Shown here: one piece after another, positions 40,293 through 49,316 of the stretch | Layout of the letters: each line of letters starts with the position of its first letter | Position numbering within the stretch: the stretch's first letter is position 1 | Origin: Devosia lucknowensis | GTDB lineage: Bacteria > Pseudomonadota > Alphaproteobacteria > Rhizobiales > Devosiaceae | Assembly: GCF_900177655.1 (NCBI RefSeq) | Contig: NZ_FXWK01000001.1 | Span: forward strand, 992,001 to 1,056,000 | DNA length: 64,000 bases | Direction: 5' to 3' | Position numbers and translations under genes: made by a program | The notes under the pieces: generated by a model | Told to the model about the DNA's origin: nothing | What the model saw: only the letters and a program-made list of their open reading frames with translations | Database searches by the model: none

Positions 40293-42219
40293 CCCCTGCC
40301 GCTTCGATCTCGGCGCTGCCCAGGACATAACCCGCCTCGTCGGCCGACGGCGTCAGCGTCTGCGCGCGGGCGCCATAGTTGACGTAGACCCGGAACCGTC
40401 CACGCGTACGGCAACGCACGCCCGCCGGCAACTGCAGAACGGGCGTATCCGCCTCGGCGATCAGGTAGTCGGCGACCCGCTGGACCAGCGCCTTGTCGCC
40501 GCTCGCGGTGAGGTAAAAGAGTTTTCCCTGCGAAACCAGCACCGGTTCGCCCTCTTCGTCTTCCATGACGACTTCGGCATTGCCCACGATCTTCTCGCGC
40601 CAGATATGCGTCGACCCGCCGCCCTTTACCGACACCCGAATGCCCTCCGGCAGGCTGTCGACCCGCGCGACCTTGGTGTCGAGCAGGTTTGCGCCCAGAT
40701 CCGGCCCCAGGCGGTCGGGAATGGCGAAGTTCGCGGTCTTCGAGCCCGAACGTGGCCCGATCAGCAGATAGCCGTCGAAATTGGCCACGGCCTCTCGCAA
40801 GGCATCTGTCCACGCCAGGAGTGCGGGGATAGCCACGATGTCGTAGCCCTCGAAACTCGACATGGTCGGTGGTAGCACGTCCACATCGAGCCCATGCTTG
40901 CGGAATGCCGCATAGACGCCGCGCACGTGATCGCCATGCCTGAAGCCTTTGGCCTGTGGCTGGATCTCCCATGCCCATTCACTTTCATAGTCGAAGACGA
41001 CCGCGACCTTGCCCCTGGCGATGGCGCCGTCAAACGTAAGCGTCTTGAGTTCATCGGCCACCTGACGTGCCTCGTCATAGGCAGGCGCGGGCTCGCTGTC
41101 CGGCCGAAGCAACCCGGCATGCATCTGCTCCTGCCCGAACGGGGCCTGCCGCCAGCGGAAATACGAGACGACCTCTGCGCCGTGCGCAAACGCTTCCCAG
41201 GCCCACAGCCGCGCCATTCCCGGCAGAGGGTCCGGATTGGAATCTGCCCAGTTCACCGGTCCAGGTTGCTGCTCCATGATCCACATGCGGCCGTGCCCGA
41301 CCGTGCGATAAAGGTCGTGGTGAAACGCGGCATTGTCGGGATCGCCCTGACGCAGGTAGAGCGCCTTGTGCTCCGCCGTCTCGTCGCTCTTGGCCAGATG
41401 CCCAATGGGATAGGAGTCCCAGCTCCCGATATCGAGCGTTTCGCCCAGCTTGAAGTGGTCGAATTCGCTGTAGCGGCTCATGAAATTGTGGATCACCGGC
41501 AGGTCTGGCCGTGCCGATTTGAGGATCTCATACTGCACCGCGTTGAAATCGGCGACCTGGTCCGAGGAATAGCGCCGGAAATCCAGCTCATGCGCCGGTG
41601 CCGCGTCGGTCACGAGCAGATTGGGCAGCTCGATCTGGTCGAACCGGTTGTACTCCATCGACCAGAACACATTTCCCCAGGCGACGTTGAGCGCGTCGAT
41701 CGAGCCGTACTTTCGCTCCAGCCACAGTCGGAACCCATCAAGCGCGGCCGGAGAATAGGAATAGGTCGTGCCGTGGCAGCCATATTCGTTGTCCGTTTGC
41801 CAGCCGGCCAGGGCAGGGTGGCTCGACAGGGCCTCTGCAAGAATGCGCGTGATCCGCGCGCAGTCCTCGCGATAGCCCAGATGCGAGAAATCGTAATGGC
41901 GCCGCGAACCGAATCCCTTGCGCCGGCCGGTCTTGTCCACTGCCAGCATGTCCGGATGCTTGTCGATCATCCAGCGCGGAGGCGTTGCCGTCGGGGTCCC
42001 GACGATCACCTTCAGCCCGTGCCGCCCCAACACATCCATGGCGCGGATCATCCAGTCGAGCCGGAGATCGCCGGGCGAAGGCTCCAGCCGCGACCAGGCG
42101 AATTCACCAATGCGCACGTAGCGAATACCCACCTCGGCCATGCGCCGCGCATCGGTCTCCCACCAGTCCTCGGGCCAGTGTTCGGGATAGTAGCAGACGC
42201 CGAGGGTGGGACTGATCAT
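40261..42219 (-). CDS. Beta-galactosidase, glycoside hydrolase family 42
   Basis: GH42 enzymes release terminal galactose from beta-galactosides. The 652 residues begin LGVCYYPEHWPEDWWETDARRMAEVGIRYVRIGEFAWSRLEP, typical for the family, with the acid/base glutamate in QTDNEYG (about residue 145) and the nucleophile in WIMEQQPG (about 316). A trimerisation domain and a small C-terminal beta domain follow. There is no signal peptide, so it is cytoplasmic and should act on imported oligosaccharides. It lies 8 nt after the SMP-30 gene as the last gene of a galactose-catabolic operon. Confidence 0.93.
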   Translation of the reverse strand: MISPTLGVCYYPEHWPEDWWETDARRMAEVGIRYVRIGEFAWSRLEPSPGDLRLDWMIRAMDVLGRHGLKVIVGTPTATPPRWMIDKHPDMLAVDKTGRRKGFGSRRHYDFSHLGYREDCARITRILAEALSSHPALAGWQTDNEYGCHGTTYSYSPAALDGFRLWLERKYGSIDALNVAWGNVFWSMEYNRFDQIELPNLLVTDAAPAHELDFRRYSSDQVADFNAVQYEILKSARPDLPVIHNFMSRYSEFDHFKLGETLDIGSWDSYPIGHLAKSDETAEHKALYLRQGDPDNAAFHHDLYRTVGHGRMWIMEQQPGPVNWADSNPDPLPGMARLWAWEAFAHGAEVVSYFRWRQAPFGQEQMHAGLLRPDSEPAPAYDEARQVADELKTLTFDGAIARGKVAVVFDYESEWAWEIQPQAKGFRHGDHVRGVYAAFRKHGLDVDVLPPTMSSFEGYDIVAIPALLAWTDALREAVANFDGYLLIGPRSGSKTANFAIPDRLGPDLGANLLDTKVARVDSLPEGIRVSVKGGGSTHIWREKIVGNAEVVMEDEEGEPVLVSQGKLFYLTASGDKALVQRVADYLIAEADTPVLQLPAGVRCRTRGRFRVYVNYGARAQTLTPSADEAGYVLGSAEIEAAGVSVAALAKAD

Positions 42220-42227
42220 GGGAAGGC

Positions 42228-43103
42228 TCAGAGCTTGATTTTCGCTTCGGGAAGGCCGGCAATGTCGAGGTCGATGTAGAACACGCCACCCGCCACCTTT
42301 TCGGCAGCCAGTTGCTCGGGCGACATCGTCTTGTTTGCCGTCGTGAGGAACAGGCGCTTGAGGTCCTTGCCGCCGAAGGCAGGGCAGGTCACCTGGCTCA
42401 CGGGGACGTCGATCATGCGATCGATCGTGCCATCGGGCGCATAACGGATTACGCAGCTGCCGCCCCACCGGGCATTCCAGAGGTAGCCCTCGCTGTCGAC
42501 GACCGCGCCATCGGGATATCCGGGATGCTCAGCCACATCGGCAAACACCTCCCACTCCCCAATGGGCATGCCGGTCTCGGGGTCGACGGCGCATTTGAGG
42601 AATTTTTGGTCCGGCGTATCGGTCCAGTAGGCGATGCGACCATCAGGCGAAAAACAGGTGGCATTGGGAATCGCGGCGTTACCGATGATCTTGGTGAGAA
42701 CCCCGCTGCGGTAATGGTAGACAGCGCCGTCCTTGGGGCCCTCGTCCTTGACCATTGTGCCGATCCAGAACGCGCCCGAGGGATGCACGCGGCTGTCATT
42801 GGTCCGATTGGTTGGAACGTCGCGCTCGATATCGATGATGTCACTGGTGCTGCCGGTGCGCAGGTCGAACCGCTTGAGGCCGGTTTCCGTCGCCAGCGCC
42901 AGCGTTTCGTCGTCGACGATCGCGGCAGCCGCCACGATTTCGTCGAACGCCCACTCATTCTGGATGTCGCCATCAGCAGTCGCAGCGAACAGCTTCTGGT
43001 TATTGATGTCGAACCAGAACAGTTGCTGCCGGCCGGGGTGCCAGAACGGGCCTTCGCCCAACGCGCATTGGCTGTCGACGAGAAGTTTTGCTGTTTCGCT
43101 CAC
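42228..43103 (-). CDS. SMP-30/gluconolactonase family sugar lactonase
   Basis: This is a six-bladed beta-propeller lactonase of 291 residues. Metal-binding motifs are visible in order: the glutamate in LGEGPFWHP, the asparagines in NRTNDSRVHPSGAFWIGTM and PNATCFSPDG, and the aspartate in GYPDGAVVDSEGYLWNARW. In this operon it would hydrolyse galactono-lactone to galactonate. The GTG start overlaps the aldolase stop (GTGA), and TTGGAGG-like context supports coupling. The exact lactone is inferred from the neighbours. Confidence 0.9.
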   Translation of the reverse strand: MSETAKLLVDSQCALGEGPFWHPGRQQLFWFDINNQKLFAATADGDIQNEWAFDEIVAAAAIVDDETLALATETGLKRFDLRTGSTSDIIDIERDVPTNRTNDSRVHPSGAFWIGTMVKDEGPKDGAVYHYRSGVLTKIIGNAAIPNATCFSPDGRIAYWTDTPDQKFLKCAVDPETGMPIGEWEVFADVAEHPGYPDGAVVDSEGYLWNARWGGSCVIRYAPDGTIDRMIDVPVSQVTCPAFGGKDLKRLFLTTANKTMSPEQLAAEKVAGGVFYIDLDIAGLPEAKIKL

Positions 43104-43711
43104 TTGGAGGCTCCACGATCGTATGATTCCACGGCGAGGCGTGCGCGTTCGGCGACGTCGTCGACGCTCATGCCCGGCTTGAAAATGTAGGTGCCGAGCC
43201 CGAAGCCGGTGCAGCCTACGGCGAAGTATTCGTGGAAATTGTCAGGGTTGGCGCCGCCCACCGCATAGACGGGCAGGCTGGGCGGCAGCACCGCCTTCAT
43301 CGCCTTGATGCCTTTTGATCCCAGCACTTCTGCCGGAAAGAACTTCAGTCCGGTCGCGCCCGCGCGAATGGCGGCAAAGGCGTCCGTCGGCGAGAATACG
43401 CCCGGATAGGACTTGAGCCCCAGTCGCACGGTTTCCGCGATGACCTCGGGATTGGTGTCGGGCGAAACGATGAACGTCCCACCTGCGGCGGCAACGGCGC
43501 GAGCATCCTCGGGAGTGAGCACGGTTCCGGCGCCGATCTCGGCCCGGTCGGACAGCGCGGCCGCGGCCCGGCCAATGCTGTCTACCGCATTGGGCGAATT
43601 GAGGGGCACCTCGATCAGCGTGATGCCTGCGTCCACGAGTGCGGTGCAGACCGGCACGGCTTCAGGCGGGGTGATGCCGCGCAGGATGGCGATGATGTGA
43701 CGATGGGACAC
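43100..43711 (-). CDS. dgoA: 2-Dehydro-3-deoxy-6-phosphogalactonate aldolase
   Basis: This aldolase splits KDPGal into pyruvate and glyceraldehyde 3-phosphate. The 203 residues form the KDPG/KHG aldolase barrel: IIAILRGITPPEAV, the glutamate in ITLIEVPLNSPNA, the GAGTVLTPEDA strand and the Schiff-base lysine in GATGLKFFPAE. Unlike KDPG aldolases it has LNSPN after the glutamate, as in DgoA. I prefer GTG 43711, which has GAGG 6 nt upstream; TTG 43723 overlapping the dgoK stop is the alternative. It lies between dgoK and the lactonase. Confidence 0.92.
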   Translation of the reverse strand: MSHRHIIAILRGITPPEAVPVCTALVDAGITLIEVPLNSPNAVDSIGRAAAALSDRAEIGAGTVLTPEDARAVAAAGGTFIVSPDTNPEVIAETVRLGLKSYPGVFSPTDAFAAIRAGATGLKFFPAEVLGSKGIKAMKAVLPPSLPVYAVGGANPDNFHEYFAVGCTGFGLGTYIFKPGMSVDDVAERARLAVESYDRGASK

Positions 43712-43719
43712 GATGAACC

Positions 43720-44649
43720 TCAAGCGATCGATGCCCGTGCGGCTTTGAGGCCGGCAAGGACGACTTCGGTGGAATCGACGACGCGGCCCGTTGCGCCGGC
43801 CATGGCCAGCACGCGGGCGTAAAGGGCGCAAAGCCCGGCAGAACCGATCAGTGGCACGGGGTCGGTCCCGATCTGGCTCCGGTTGGCCGCGATTTCGGTG
43901 CCGATCAGCAGCCCGGAAAGAAAGCCGGCGCACCAGTCCGGCGTCCGGCCCGACAACAAGGCCGAGGCGCGTACGCGGAACAGTTGGCCCAGCAACGCCT
44001 CCGGATGATCGAGACCGGCGCGTGCACCTGCCTGGAAACCGGTTTCCCGTTCCGGCCCCTCGAGCTCGCCGACCAGCGAATGTCGCAGCACGGAATGCGT
44101 TTTCAGCAGCTCGAACATTTCCCCGGTCATGGCCGTCGAGAATGTCGTGATCCGCGTTCCCTCGAGCTGCGCCCATTTGGAATGCGTGCCGGGCATGCAG
44201 ACCAGCCCCTCATATCCAGGCGTCACGCTGGCGAGCCCCAGGAGTTGGGTTTCCTCGCCACGCATGACGTTCTCGCCGCCTTCGCGCTGGCAGACGCCGG
44301 GCAATATCGACACGCGGAACTCGGTACCGGGAACCTCGGGGTGCACGGCACCGCGGCCGAGGTCGCTGAGATCCGTCGGCGCGTCGAGATAGGGGGCCTC
44401 CAGCCAGCCCTGGCGGGCGCCGGCCATGCCGCAGACCACAATGTCGGTAACGGTCGACGGTGGAGCCAGCTGTGCCAGGACGGCCTGCAATGCAGCCGGA
44501 AACTGCTCGCGCGCAAGTTTTCCCATCCCCTGGTCGGACGACGCCGTCGACACGACCTCGCCTCCGGCATCGATGCCCCAGGAGCGAAGGTTGGAGGTTC
44601 CCCAGTCCACCGCGATCCATGAAATCGTCTCAGTCAATGCAGTCCTCAT
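43720..44649 (-). CDS. dgoK: 2-Dehydro-3-deoxygalactonokinase
   Basis: DgoK phosphorylates 2-keto-3-deoxygalactonate with ATP. The 309 residues begin with the phosphate-binding WIAVDWGTSNLRSWGID, and further contain VVCGMAGARQGW, LVCMPGTHSKWAQLEG and TAMTGEMFELLKTHSVLR, all DgoK hallmarks. I start at ATG 44649 behind GGTGGAA; the frame continues upstream to 44715. It is the first gene of the operon dgoK-dgoA-lactonase-GH42, divergent from a dehydratase gene. Confidence 0.93.
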   Translation of the reverse strand: MRTALTETISWIAVDWGTSNLRSWGIDAGGEVVSTASSDQGMGKLAREQFPAALQAVLAQLAPPSTVTDIVVCGMAGARQGWLEAPYLDAPTDLSDLGRGAVHPEVPGTEFRVSILPGVCQREGGENVMRGEETQLLGLASVTPGYEGLVCMPGTHSKWAQLEGTRITTFSTAMTGEMFELLKTHSVLRHSLVGELEGPERETGFQAGARAGLDHPEALLGQLFRVRASALLSGRTPDWCAGFLSGLLIGTEIAANRSQIGTDPVPLIGSAGLCALYARVLAMAGATGRVVDSTEVVLAGLKAARASIA

Positions 44650-44787
44650 TTCCACCAGGTCGATTTTGGGCGCGACCGTAATGCCCGGCCACGCGCGTGG
44701 CCAGCCCGATTCCACGGTGTTTCGATTACCGCAAACCCCCGCGGTGAACCCGTCCCGGGGTAAGTTCGACCACCGCCTGAGACAGAT

Positions 44788-44843
44788 TTGCCGATTATAG
44801 ACGAGACGGGTCCACTATTTGTATGATTTTTTGCTCCGGACCC
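44788..44843. promoter_or_regulatory. Divergent control region of the galactonate genes
   Basis: On the minus strand a perfect -10, TATAAT, lies at 44799-44794, with no good -35 at 16-18 bp, which would fit an activated promoter for dgoK. Overlapping the expected -35 area is the AT-rich TTTGTATGATTTTTTGC (44818-44834), framed by the inverted pair GGGTCC (44808) and GGACCC (44838). This is a plausible operator for a GntR- or IclR-type regulator, but no regulator gene is next to it. Confidence 0.35.
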
Positions 44844-44926
44844 ATTCACACTGGGCCTCGACATGCTAGAACAGCGCCACCAAGGCCCTCGATCCGCAAC
44901 CTGGCGGATAACCAAGGAACAGGCAA

Positions 44927-46735
44927 ATGACTGCAGACAATGGCGCCAACGGCGGCCGCAAGCTCCGCTCGCGCGCGTGGTTCGACAATCCTGACAATCC
45001 GGATATGACCGCGCTTTACCTCGAGCGCTATATGAATTTCGGCGTCTCGCGCGAAGAACTGCAGTCCGGCAAGCCGATCATCGGCATCGCGCAGACCGGC
45101 TCCGACCTCAGCCCATGCAACCGCCACCACATGGTTCTGGCCGAGCGCGTGCGCGAAGGGATTCGCGAAGCCGGTGGCATCGCCATAGAATTCCCGGTTC
45201 ACCCGATCCAGGAAACCGGCAAGCGCCCTACCGCTGGCCTTGATCGCAATCTCGCCTATCTCGGCCTTGTCGAGGTTCTGTACGGCTACCCGCTCGATGG
45301 CGTCGTGCTGACGATCGGCTGCGACAAGACCACCCCCGCCATGCTCATGGGCGCTGCCACCGTCAACATCCCGGCGATCGCATTGTCGGTCGGCCCGATG
45401 CTGAATGGCTGGCACAAGGGTGAGCGCACCGGGTCGGGCACCATCGTCTGGAAGGCCCGTCAGCTCCTCGCCGCCGGCGAAATCGACTACCCCAAGTTCA
45501 TCGAGCTGGTGGCGTCTTCTGCACCCTCGACCGGCTACTGCAACACGATGGGCACGGCCTCCACCATGAACTCGTTGGCCGAGGCTCTCGGCATGCAGCT
45601 TCCGGGCTCTGCCGCCATTCCCGCGCCCTATCGCGATCGCCAGGAAATGGCCTATCGCACCGGCAAGCGCGCCGTGGAAATGGTGCACGAGGACCTGAAA
45701 CCCTCCGACATCCTGACCAAGGAAAACTTCCTCAACGCCATCGTGGTCAATTCGGCCATTGGCGGCTCGACCAACGCGCCGATCCATATCAACGCCATTG
45801 CCAAGCATATTGGCGTCGACCTTGAAATCGACGAGTGGCAGGAGCATGGCCTCAGGGTTCCGCTGCTGGTCAATCTCCAGCCCGCCGGTGAGTACCTGGG
45901 CGAGGATTACTATCACGCCGGTGGCGTGCCCGCTGTCGTCAACGAACTGATGACCCAGGGTCTAATCCACGAGAACGCGCCGACGGTGAACGGCAAGACC
46001 ATCGGCGAAAACTGCCGCTCCACGGTCATCGAAGACGACAAGGTCATTCGTCGCTTCGACAATCCGCTCAAGGCCGAAGCTGGTTTCCTCGTGCTGCGCG
46101 GCAACCTCTTCGACAACGCCATCATGAAGACCAGCGTGATCAGCCAGGAATTCCGCGAACGCTATCTCAGCGACCCGGCTCATCCCGGCATGTTCGAGGG
46201 CAAGGCCGTGGTCTTCGACGGTCCCGAGGATTACCACCATCGCATCGACGATCCGTCACTCGAGATCGACGAGCATACGCTGCTCTTCATGCGTGGCGCC
46301 GGCCCGATCGGCTATCCCGGCGCTGCCGAGGTCGTGAACATGCGGCCCCCGGCCTACCTCATCAAGAAGGGCGTTTCCTCGCTTGCCTGTATCGGCGATG
46401 GACGCCAGTCGGGCACGTCGGGTTCACCCTCCATCCTCAACGCGTCCCCCGAGGCGGCTGCGGGCGGCAATCTTGCCATTCTCAGGACCGGCGACAAGGT
46501 GCGGATCGATCTCACCAAGGGTGAGGCTGATATCCTGATTTCCGACGAGGAGATCGCCACCCGCCGCGCCGCGCTGGAAGCCGAAGGGGGCTATAAATTC
46601 CCCAAGCACCAGACCCCGTGGCAGGAAATTCAGCGCTCGCTCGTTGGCCAGTTGGGCGATGGTGCCATCCTCAAGCCCGCCCAGAAATACCAGCGCATCG
46701 CCCAGACCGAAGGCCTGCCGCGCGACAACCACTAA
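44927..46735 (+). CDS. IlvD/Edd family sugar-acid dehydratase (galactonate/arabinonate type)
   Basis: This is an Fe-S and Mg2+ dependent dehydratase of 602 residues. The cluster cysteines are in [12 protein letters not shown] (about residue 64), [12 protein letters not shown] (about 132) and [13 protein letters not shown] (about 205). The N-terminal [25 protein letters not shown] is characteristic of the sugar-acid branch (L-arabinonate, D-xylonate and galactonate dehydratases), not of branched-chain IlvD. Its place opposite dgoK suggests galactonate to 2-keto-3-deoxygalactonate, replacing the enolase-family DgoD. Substrate is inferred; pentonates are possible. Confidence 0.9.
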   Translation: MTADNGANGGRKLRSRAWFDNPDNPDMTALYLERYMNFGVSREELQSGKPIIGIAQTGSDLSPCNRHHMVLAERVREGIREAGGIAIEFPVHPIQETGKRPTAGLDRNLAYLGLVEVLYGYPLDGVVLTIGCDKTTPAMLMGAATVNIPAIALSVGPMLNGWHKGERTGSGTIVWKARQLLAAGEIDYPKFIELVASSAPSTGYCNTMGTASTMNSLAEALGMQLPGSAAIPAPYRDRQEMAYRTGKRAVEMVHEDLKPSDILTKENFLNAIVVNSAIGGSTNAPIHINAIAKHIGVDLEIDEWQEHGLRVPLLVNLQPAGEYLGEDYYHAGGVPAVVNELMTQGLIHENAPTVNGKTIGENCRSTVIEDDKVIRRFDNPLKAEAGFLVLRGNLFDNAIMKTSVISQEFRERYLSDPAHPGMFEGKAVVFDGPEDYHHRIDDPSLEIDEHTLLFMRGAGPIGYPGAAEVVNMRPPAYLIKKGVSSLACIGDGRQSGTSGSPSILNASPEAAAGGNLAILRTGDKVRIDLTKGEADILISDEEIATRRAALEAEGGYKFPKHQTPWQEIQRSLVGQLGDGAILKPAQKYQRIAQTEGLPRDNH

Positions 46736-46752
46736 GCTCAACACGCAATGAC

Positions 46753-46786
46753 AAAACGCCGCCGGCCACCCCGGCGGCGTTTTCAC
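46753..46786. terminator. Bidirectional terminator between the dehydratase and uvsE
   Basis: AAAACGCCGCCGG pairs perfectly with CCGGCGGCGTTTT around CCACC. The A and T tracts on the two sides let it serve both convergent genes. Confidence 0.8.
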
Positions 46787-46894
46787 TTGGGTGACCGCTG
46801 AGATTGAACGCGGTTCTATCACACACACCGGTGTCACTCCGGCATATGCGGGAGCCCATGCTCGGTCATCACAGTGAATTTGACCTCGCCCAAC

Positions 46895-47932
46895 CTACTC
46901 CCCGCCTGCTACAAGCAATGAGGCCTCCTCGCCATCCAGCGCATCCTGCTGGGCATCAAAAAGCCCGAAGCGCGCCGCGACATCCGGCGCGTACCGTACC
47001 AAGTCCGGCCGCAGCCGGATCAGCGCCAGGTCCTTTGCTTTCGCTTCGACCATCACATCGAATTCCAGCCCCTGCGCGATCCGCATGAAGGCGATGAATT
47101 CGAAGGGCTGCACGAAATCTGCATGCCCGGTCCAGACCGGCGCGATGTTGACGATTTCCGTCTTGCCGGTCTTGCGGTTCTTGCGGCTCAGCTGCCGTAA
47201 TTCGGTTCGGGGTGACGAAAAGTGGATCTTGGGCCGCGTGTCGCCTGGCCAGGTGCGGAGCATGCGCTCCAGCGTCTCGCGCAAATCCAGCCCCTCTTGA
47301 TTGAGACACCAGAAATGCTGGTGATCGAAAATCAGTCGAACGCCCGTCGCTTCATGAATATGCAGCACGTCCGCACAGGAAAACCGCAGGTCGTCATTTT
47401 CCAGCACCAGCCGCCGCCGCACCGGCTCGGGCAGGGTCGGCCAGGTTTCGATCCAGCGCTGGCGGGCTGCGATCCTGTCGTCGTAGACCCCGCCGACGTG
47501 AACCACCAGCACTGCCTCGGGGCCCAGTTCCATCAGGTCCAGCATCTCGGCCTGGCTGGTGAGATCCCACACGCTTTTGCGCACCAGTTCCGGGTCGGGG
47601 CTGTTGAGCACGATGAACTGGCTCGGGTGGAACGAGAGCCGCAATCCCTGCTCCCGCGCCCTCAGCCCCAAGGCGGCGAGGTCGGCAGCGCAATCGTTCA
47701 CCATCGAGTGGAATTGCGGCATGTCGGGGTGGGTCGCGTAGGGTGCCAGGTCCGACGACATCCGGTACATGCCGATCTCGTGCTTGGCCAGATAGTCGAA
47801 TATTTCGGCGAGGTATCCGAGCGATACCCGCAGATGCGGGTTAGACTGCGCGCGTCTGGCGTCGTTGCTCTTGAGGGCCGGATTGCCGAGCACCTTGACC
47901 GGAAACCCGAGCCTGAGCGGACCAGAAGTCAT
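46895..47932 (-). CDS. uvsE: UV DNA damage endonuclease UvsE/UvdE
   Basis: UvsE nicks DNA 5' to UV photoproducts and abasic sites, an excision pathway independent of UvrABC. The 345 residues form a TIM barrel: LGFPVKVLG, HLRVSLGYLAEIFDYLAKHEIGMYRMSSDLAPYATHP, FHPSQFIVLNSPD, VVHVGGVYDD, RLVLENDD, LIFDHQHFW and KIHFSSPR follow in family order. I start at 47932 behind GGAGGAACGCGCA. No GTTC-N7-GTTC box lies in the 100 nt upstream, so it does not look SOS-controlled. It may have come with the surrounding accessory DNA. Confidence 0.92.
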   Translation of the reverse strand: MTSGPLRLGFPVKVLGNPALKSNDARRAQSNPHLRVSLGYLAEIFDYLAKHEIGMYRMSSDLAPYATHPDMPQFHSMVNDCAADLAALGLRAREQGLRLSFHPSQFIVLNSPDPELVRKSVWDLTSQAEMLDLMELGPEAVLVVHVGGVYDDRIAARQRWIETWPTLPEPVRRRLVLENDDLRFSCADVLHIHEATGVRLIFDHQHFWCLNQEGLDLRETLERMLRTWPGDTRPKIHFSSPRTELRQLSRKNRKTGKTEIVNIAPVWTGHADFVQPFEFIAFMRIAQGLEFDVMVEAKAKDLALIRLRPDLVRYAPDVAARFGLFDAQQDALDGEEASLLVAGGE

Positions 47933-48163
47933 TGCGCGTTCCTCCATGATGGATGAATGCCGCAACCAAGCGAGCGTTCCTGAGACACGCTTTAGTGCCC
48001 CGAAAGTAGAGCGTCCTCCCACTCAGGCCGGTGGTTCCAAAGATGCTGTCGCAAGGCAGCAATCGGTCAATCGCACTACGGTTCCGCGCATTCTGCTGAC
48101 GTCACCATTGGGCATGTCTCGCGCATGTCTCAGAGAAACAACCGCGGCTGACCCCAAAAAAAA

Positions 48164-48600
48164 TCGCCTGGCGACAGCATCACCTTCAATCTCACCATTG
48201 ACGGCTCGACCAGGCAGGTCATCATGAACAAGACGATTGCCGATGCCGCATCCACCAGCAATGACGGCGATCTCGACACCATCGGTGAATTCCGCGCGGC
48301 CATGCAGGCTGCAATCGTGGCAGTCGGGTTCGACGCCACAAGCTTCTCGCTGACCGACAACGGCACCGAGATCAAACTTCAGTCCACCTCGACTGGCCCG
48401 AATTCTGAAATCAACTTTGCGGGCGGCTGGGTTTATGACGATGGAACCAGTGGCGGCACGTTCGATGCGACCACCACGGGCTTCGGGGATCTTGCTGACG
48501 CGGGTACCAATGCCGCGACTGCCACGATCACCATCGGCGACGGCACCAACACCACCGGCAACATCGTCCTCAATGGCGATGACCACGATACGCCCGAAAA
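48164..48600 (+). pseudogene. Flagellin-like internal fragment
   Basis: The frame from about 48164 reads SPGDSITFNLTIDGSTRQV, passes the ATG at 48224 and continues to NIVLNGDDHDT near 48595. The repetitive, Thr/Asp/Gly-rich, cysteine-free sequence with TATITIGDGTNTTGNIVLNG resembles the variable middle domain of an alphaproteobacterial flagellin or similar surface filament protein. An in-frame stop lies at 48149, and past 48600 the frame becomes unrelated Arg/Pro/Cys-rich sequence. Both conserved flagellin ends are missing, so it is a relic. The nearby region 47933-48160 shows no gene. Confidence 0.6.
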
Positions 48601-48896
48601 GGCCAGGACACGAAGTTGCGGCGGCGCAAAACGCAGACCCCAAGCCGTTCCAGCTTCAAGCAGCCTGCCGCTTCGTTGCCAGATCCGACGCCAAACTCAC
48701 CGACCACGTCTCTCGTGACACATCGCGGAACCTGCTTCTTTTCGGCCATGCCGACTGTCGCCTTGCGGACGGGCATTCGCCTTCGCGCTGAGCGCCGTCG
48801 GCGTTTACCTGAAAGCCCGCAGCACGCTTCCAGATTGAACGCTGCTCCTCGCAAGTTCACTCGGTGGCCCTGACCGGACACGGCTCCCGGCGCAAG

Positions 48897-49110
48897 CCAT
48901 ACCGCGAGGTCGCTTGGAACCCACGGGGTGAACTCGCACCGATCTAGAACGGTCCCACATCGCCACCGCCATACGTAAGTCGGTAGTCCATGCCATGCAC
49001 CCGCGACAGTCAGCGCCACAAGCAAGCGTGGGATCCATATCGCGAGATCGCTTGGGAATCCGCGGGGTGAACTCGTTCAGAGACTGAACTGTCCCTCATC
49101 GCCACCACTG
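48897..49110. repeat. Degenerate tandem pair of about 75 bp
   Basis: The segment starting CCATACCGCGAGGTCGCTTG (48897) recurs as CCATATCGCGAGATCGCTTG (49035). Both continue with GG(A)A(C/T)CC(A/G)CGGGGTGAACTCG and end with CATCGCCACC, at an offset of 138-139 bp and about 80 percent identity by eye. No open frame with a ribosome site covers them. Together with the flagellin relic they make 47933-49316 look like decayed DNA. Confidence 0.6.
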
Positions 49111-49146
49111 GACGTGTCCCGGTGCTCTATGCCGCGGTGAATGGGG

Positions 49147-49169
49147 ATTGCCGGGACAAGCCCGGCAAT
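49147..49169. repeat. Palindromic repeat with ACAAG loop
   Basis: ATTGCCGGG and CCCGGCAAT form a 9-bp stem around ACAAG. It belongs to a dispersed family also seen at 54377-54399, 54425-54449 and 61267-61289, all intergenic. Confidence 0.65.
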
Positions 49170-49316
49170 GACGCAAGTCGGGACACGAACGGCCCCGATT
49201 TACCGCTTCACACCATCCGGGCGACGCCAGCGTCAGCCCGGATACCTGCTCGTCCCGCCAAGGCGCGAACTTGCCACGTCCTCCGACATGAGGATCGTCC
49301 GCGTGCCGCCGAGATA

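Noticed and set aside
47933..48060. SOS box for uvsE
   Set aside because: Single GTTC half-sites are present, but none has a partner at 7 bp.
48023..48643. 206-residue minus-strand frame over the flagellin-like fragment
   Set aside because: It is antisense to the recognisable flagellin-like frame and has no family features.
48573..48791. Plus-strand frame reading GHEVAAAQNADPKPF... after the flagellin-like fragment
   Set aside because: It looks mildly protein-like, but it has no start or ribosome site and no family that I recognise; not enough to call a pseudogene.
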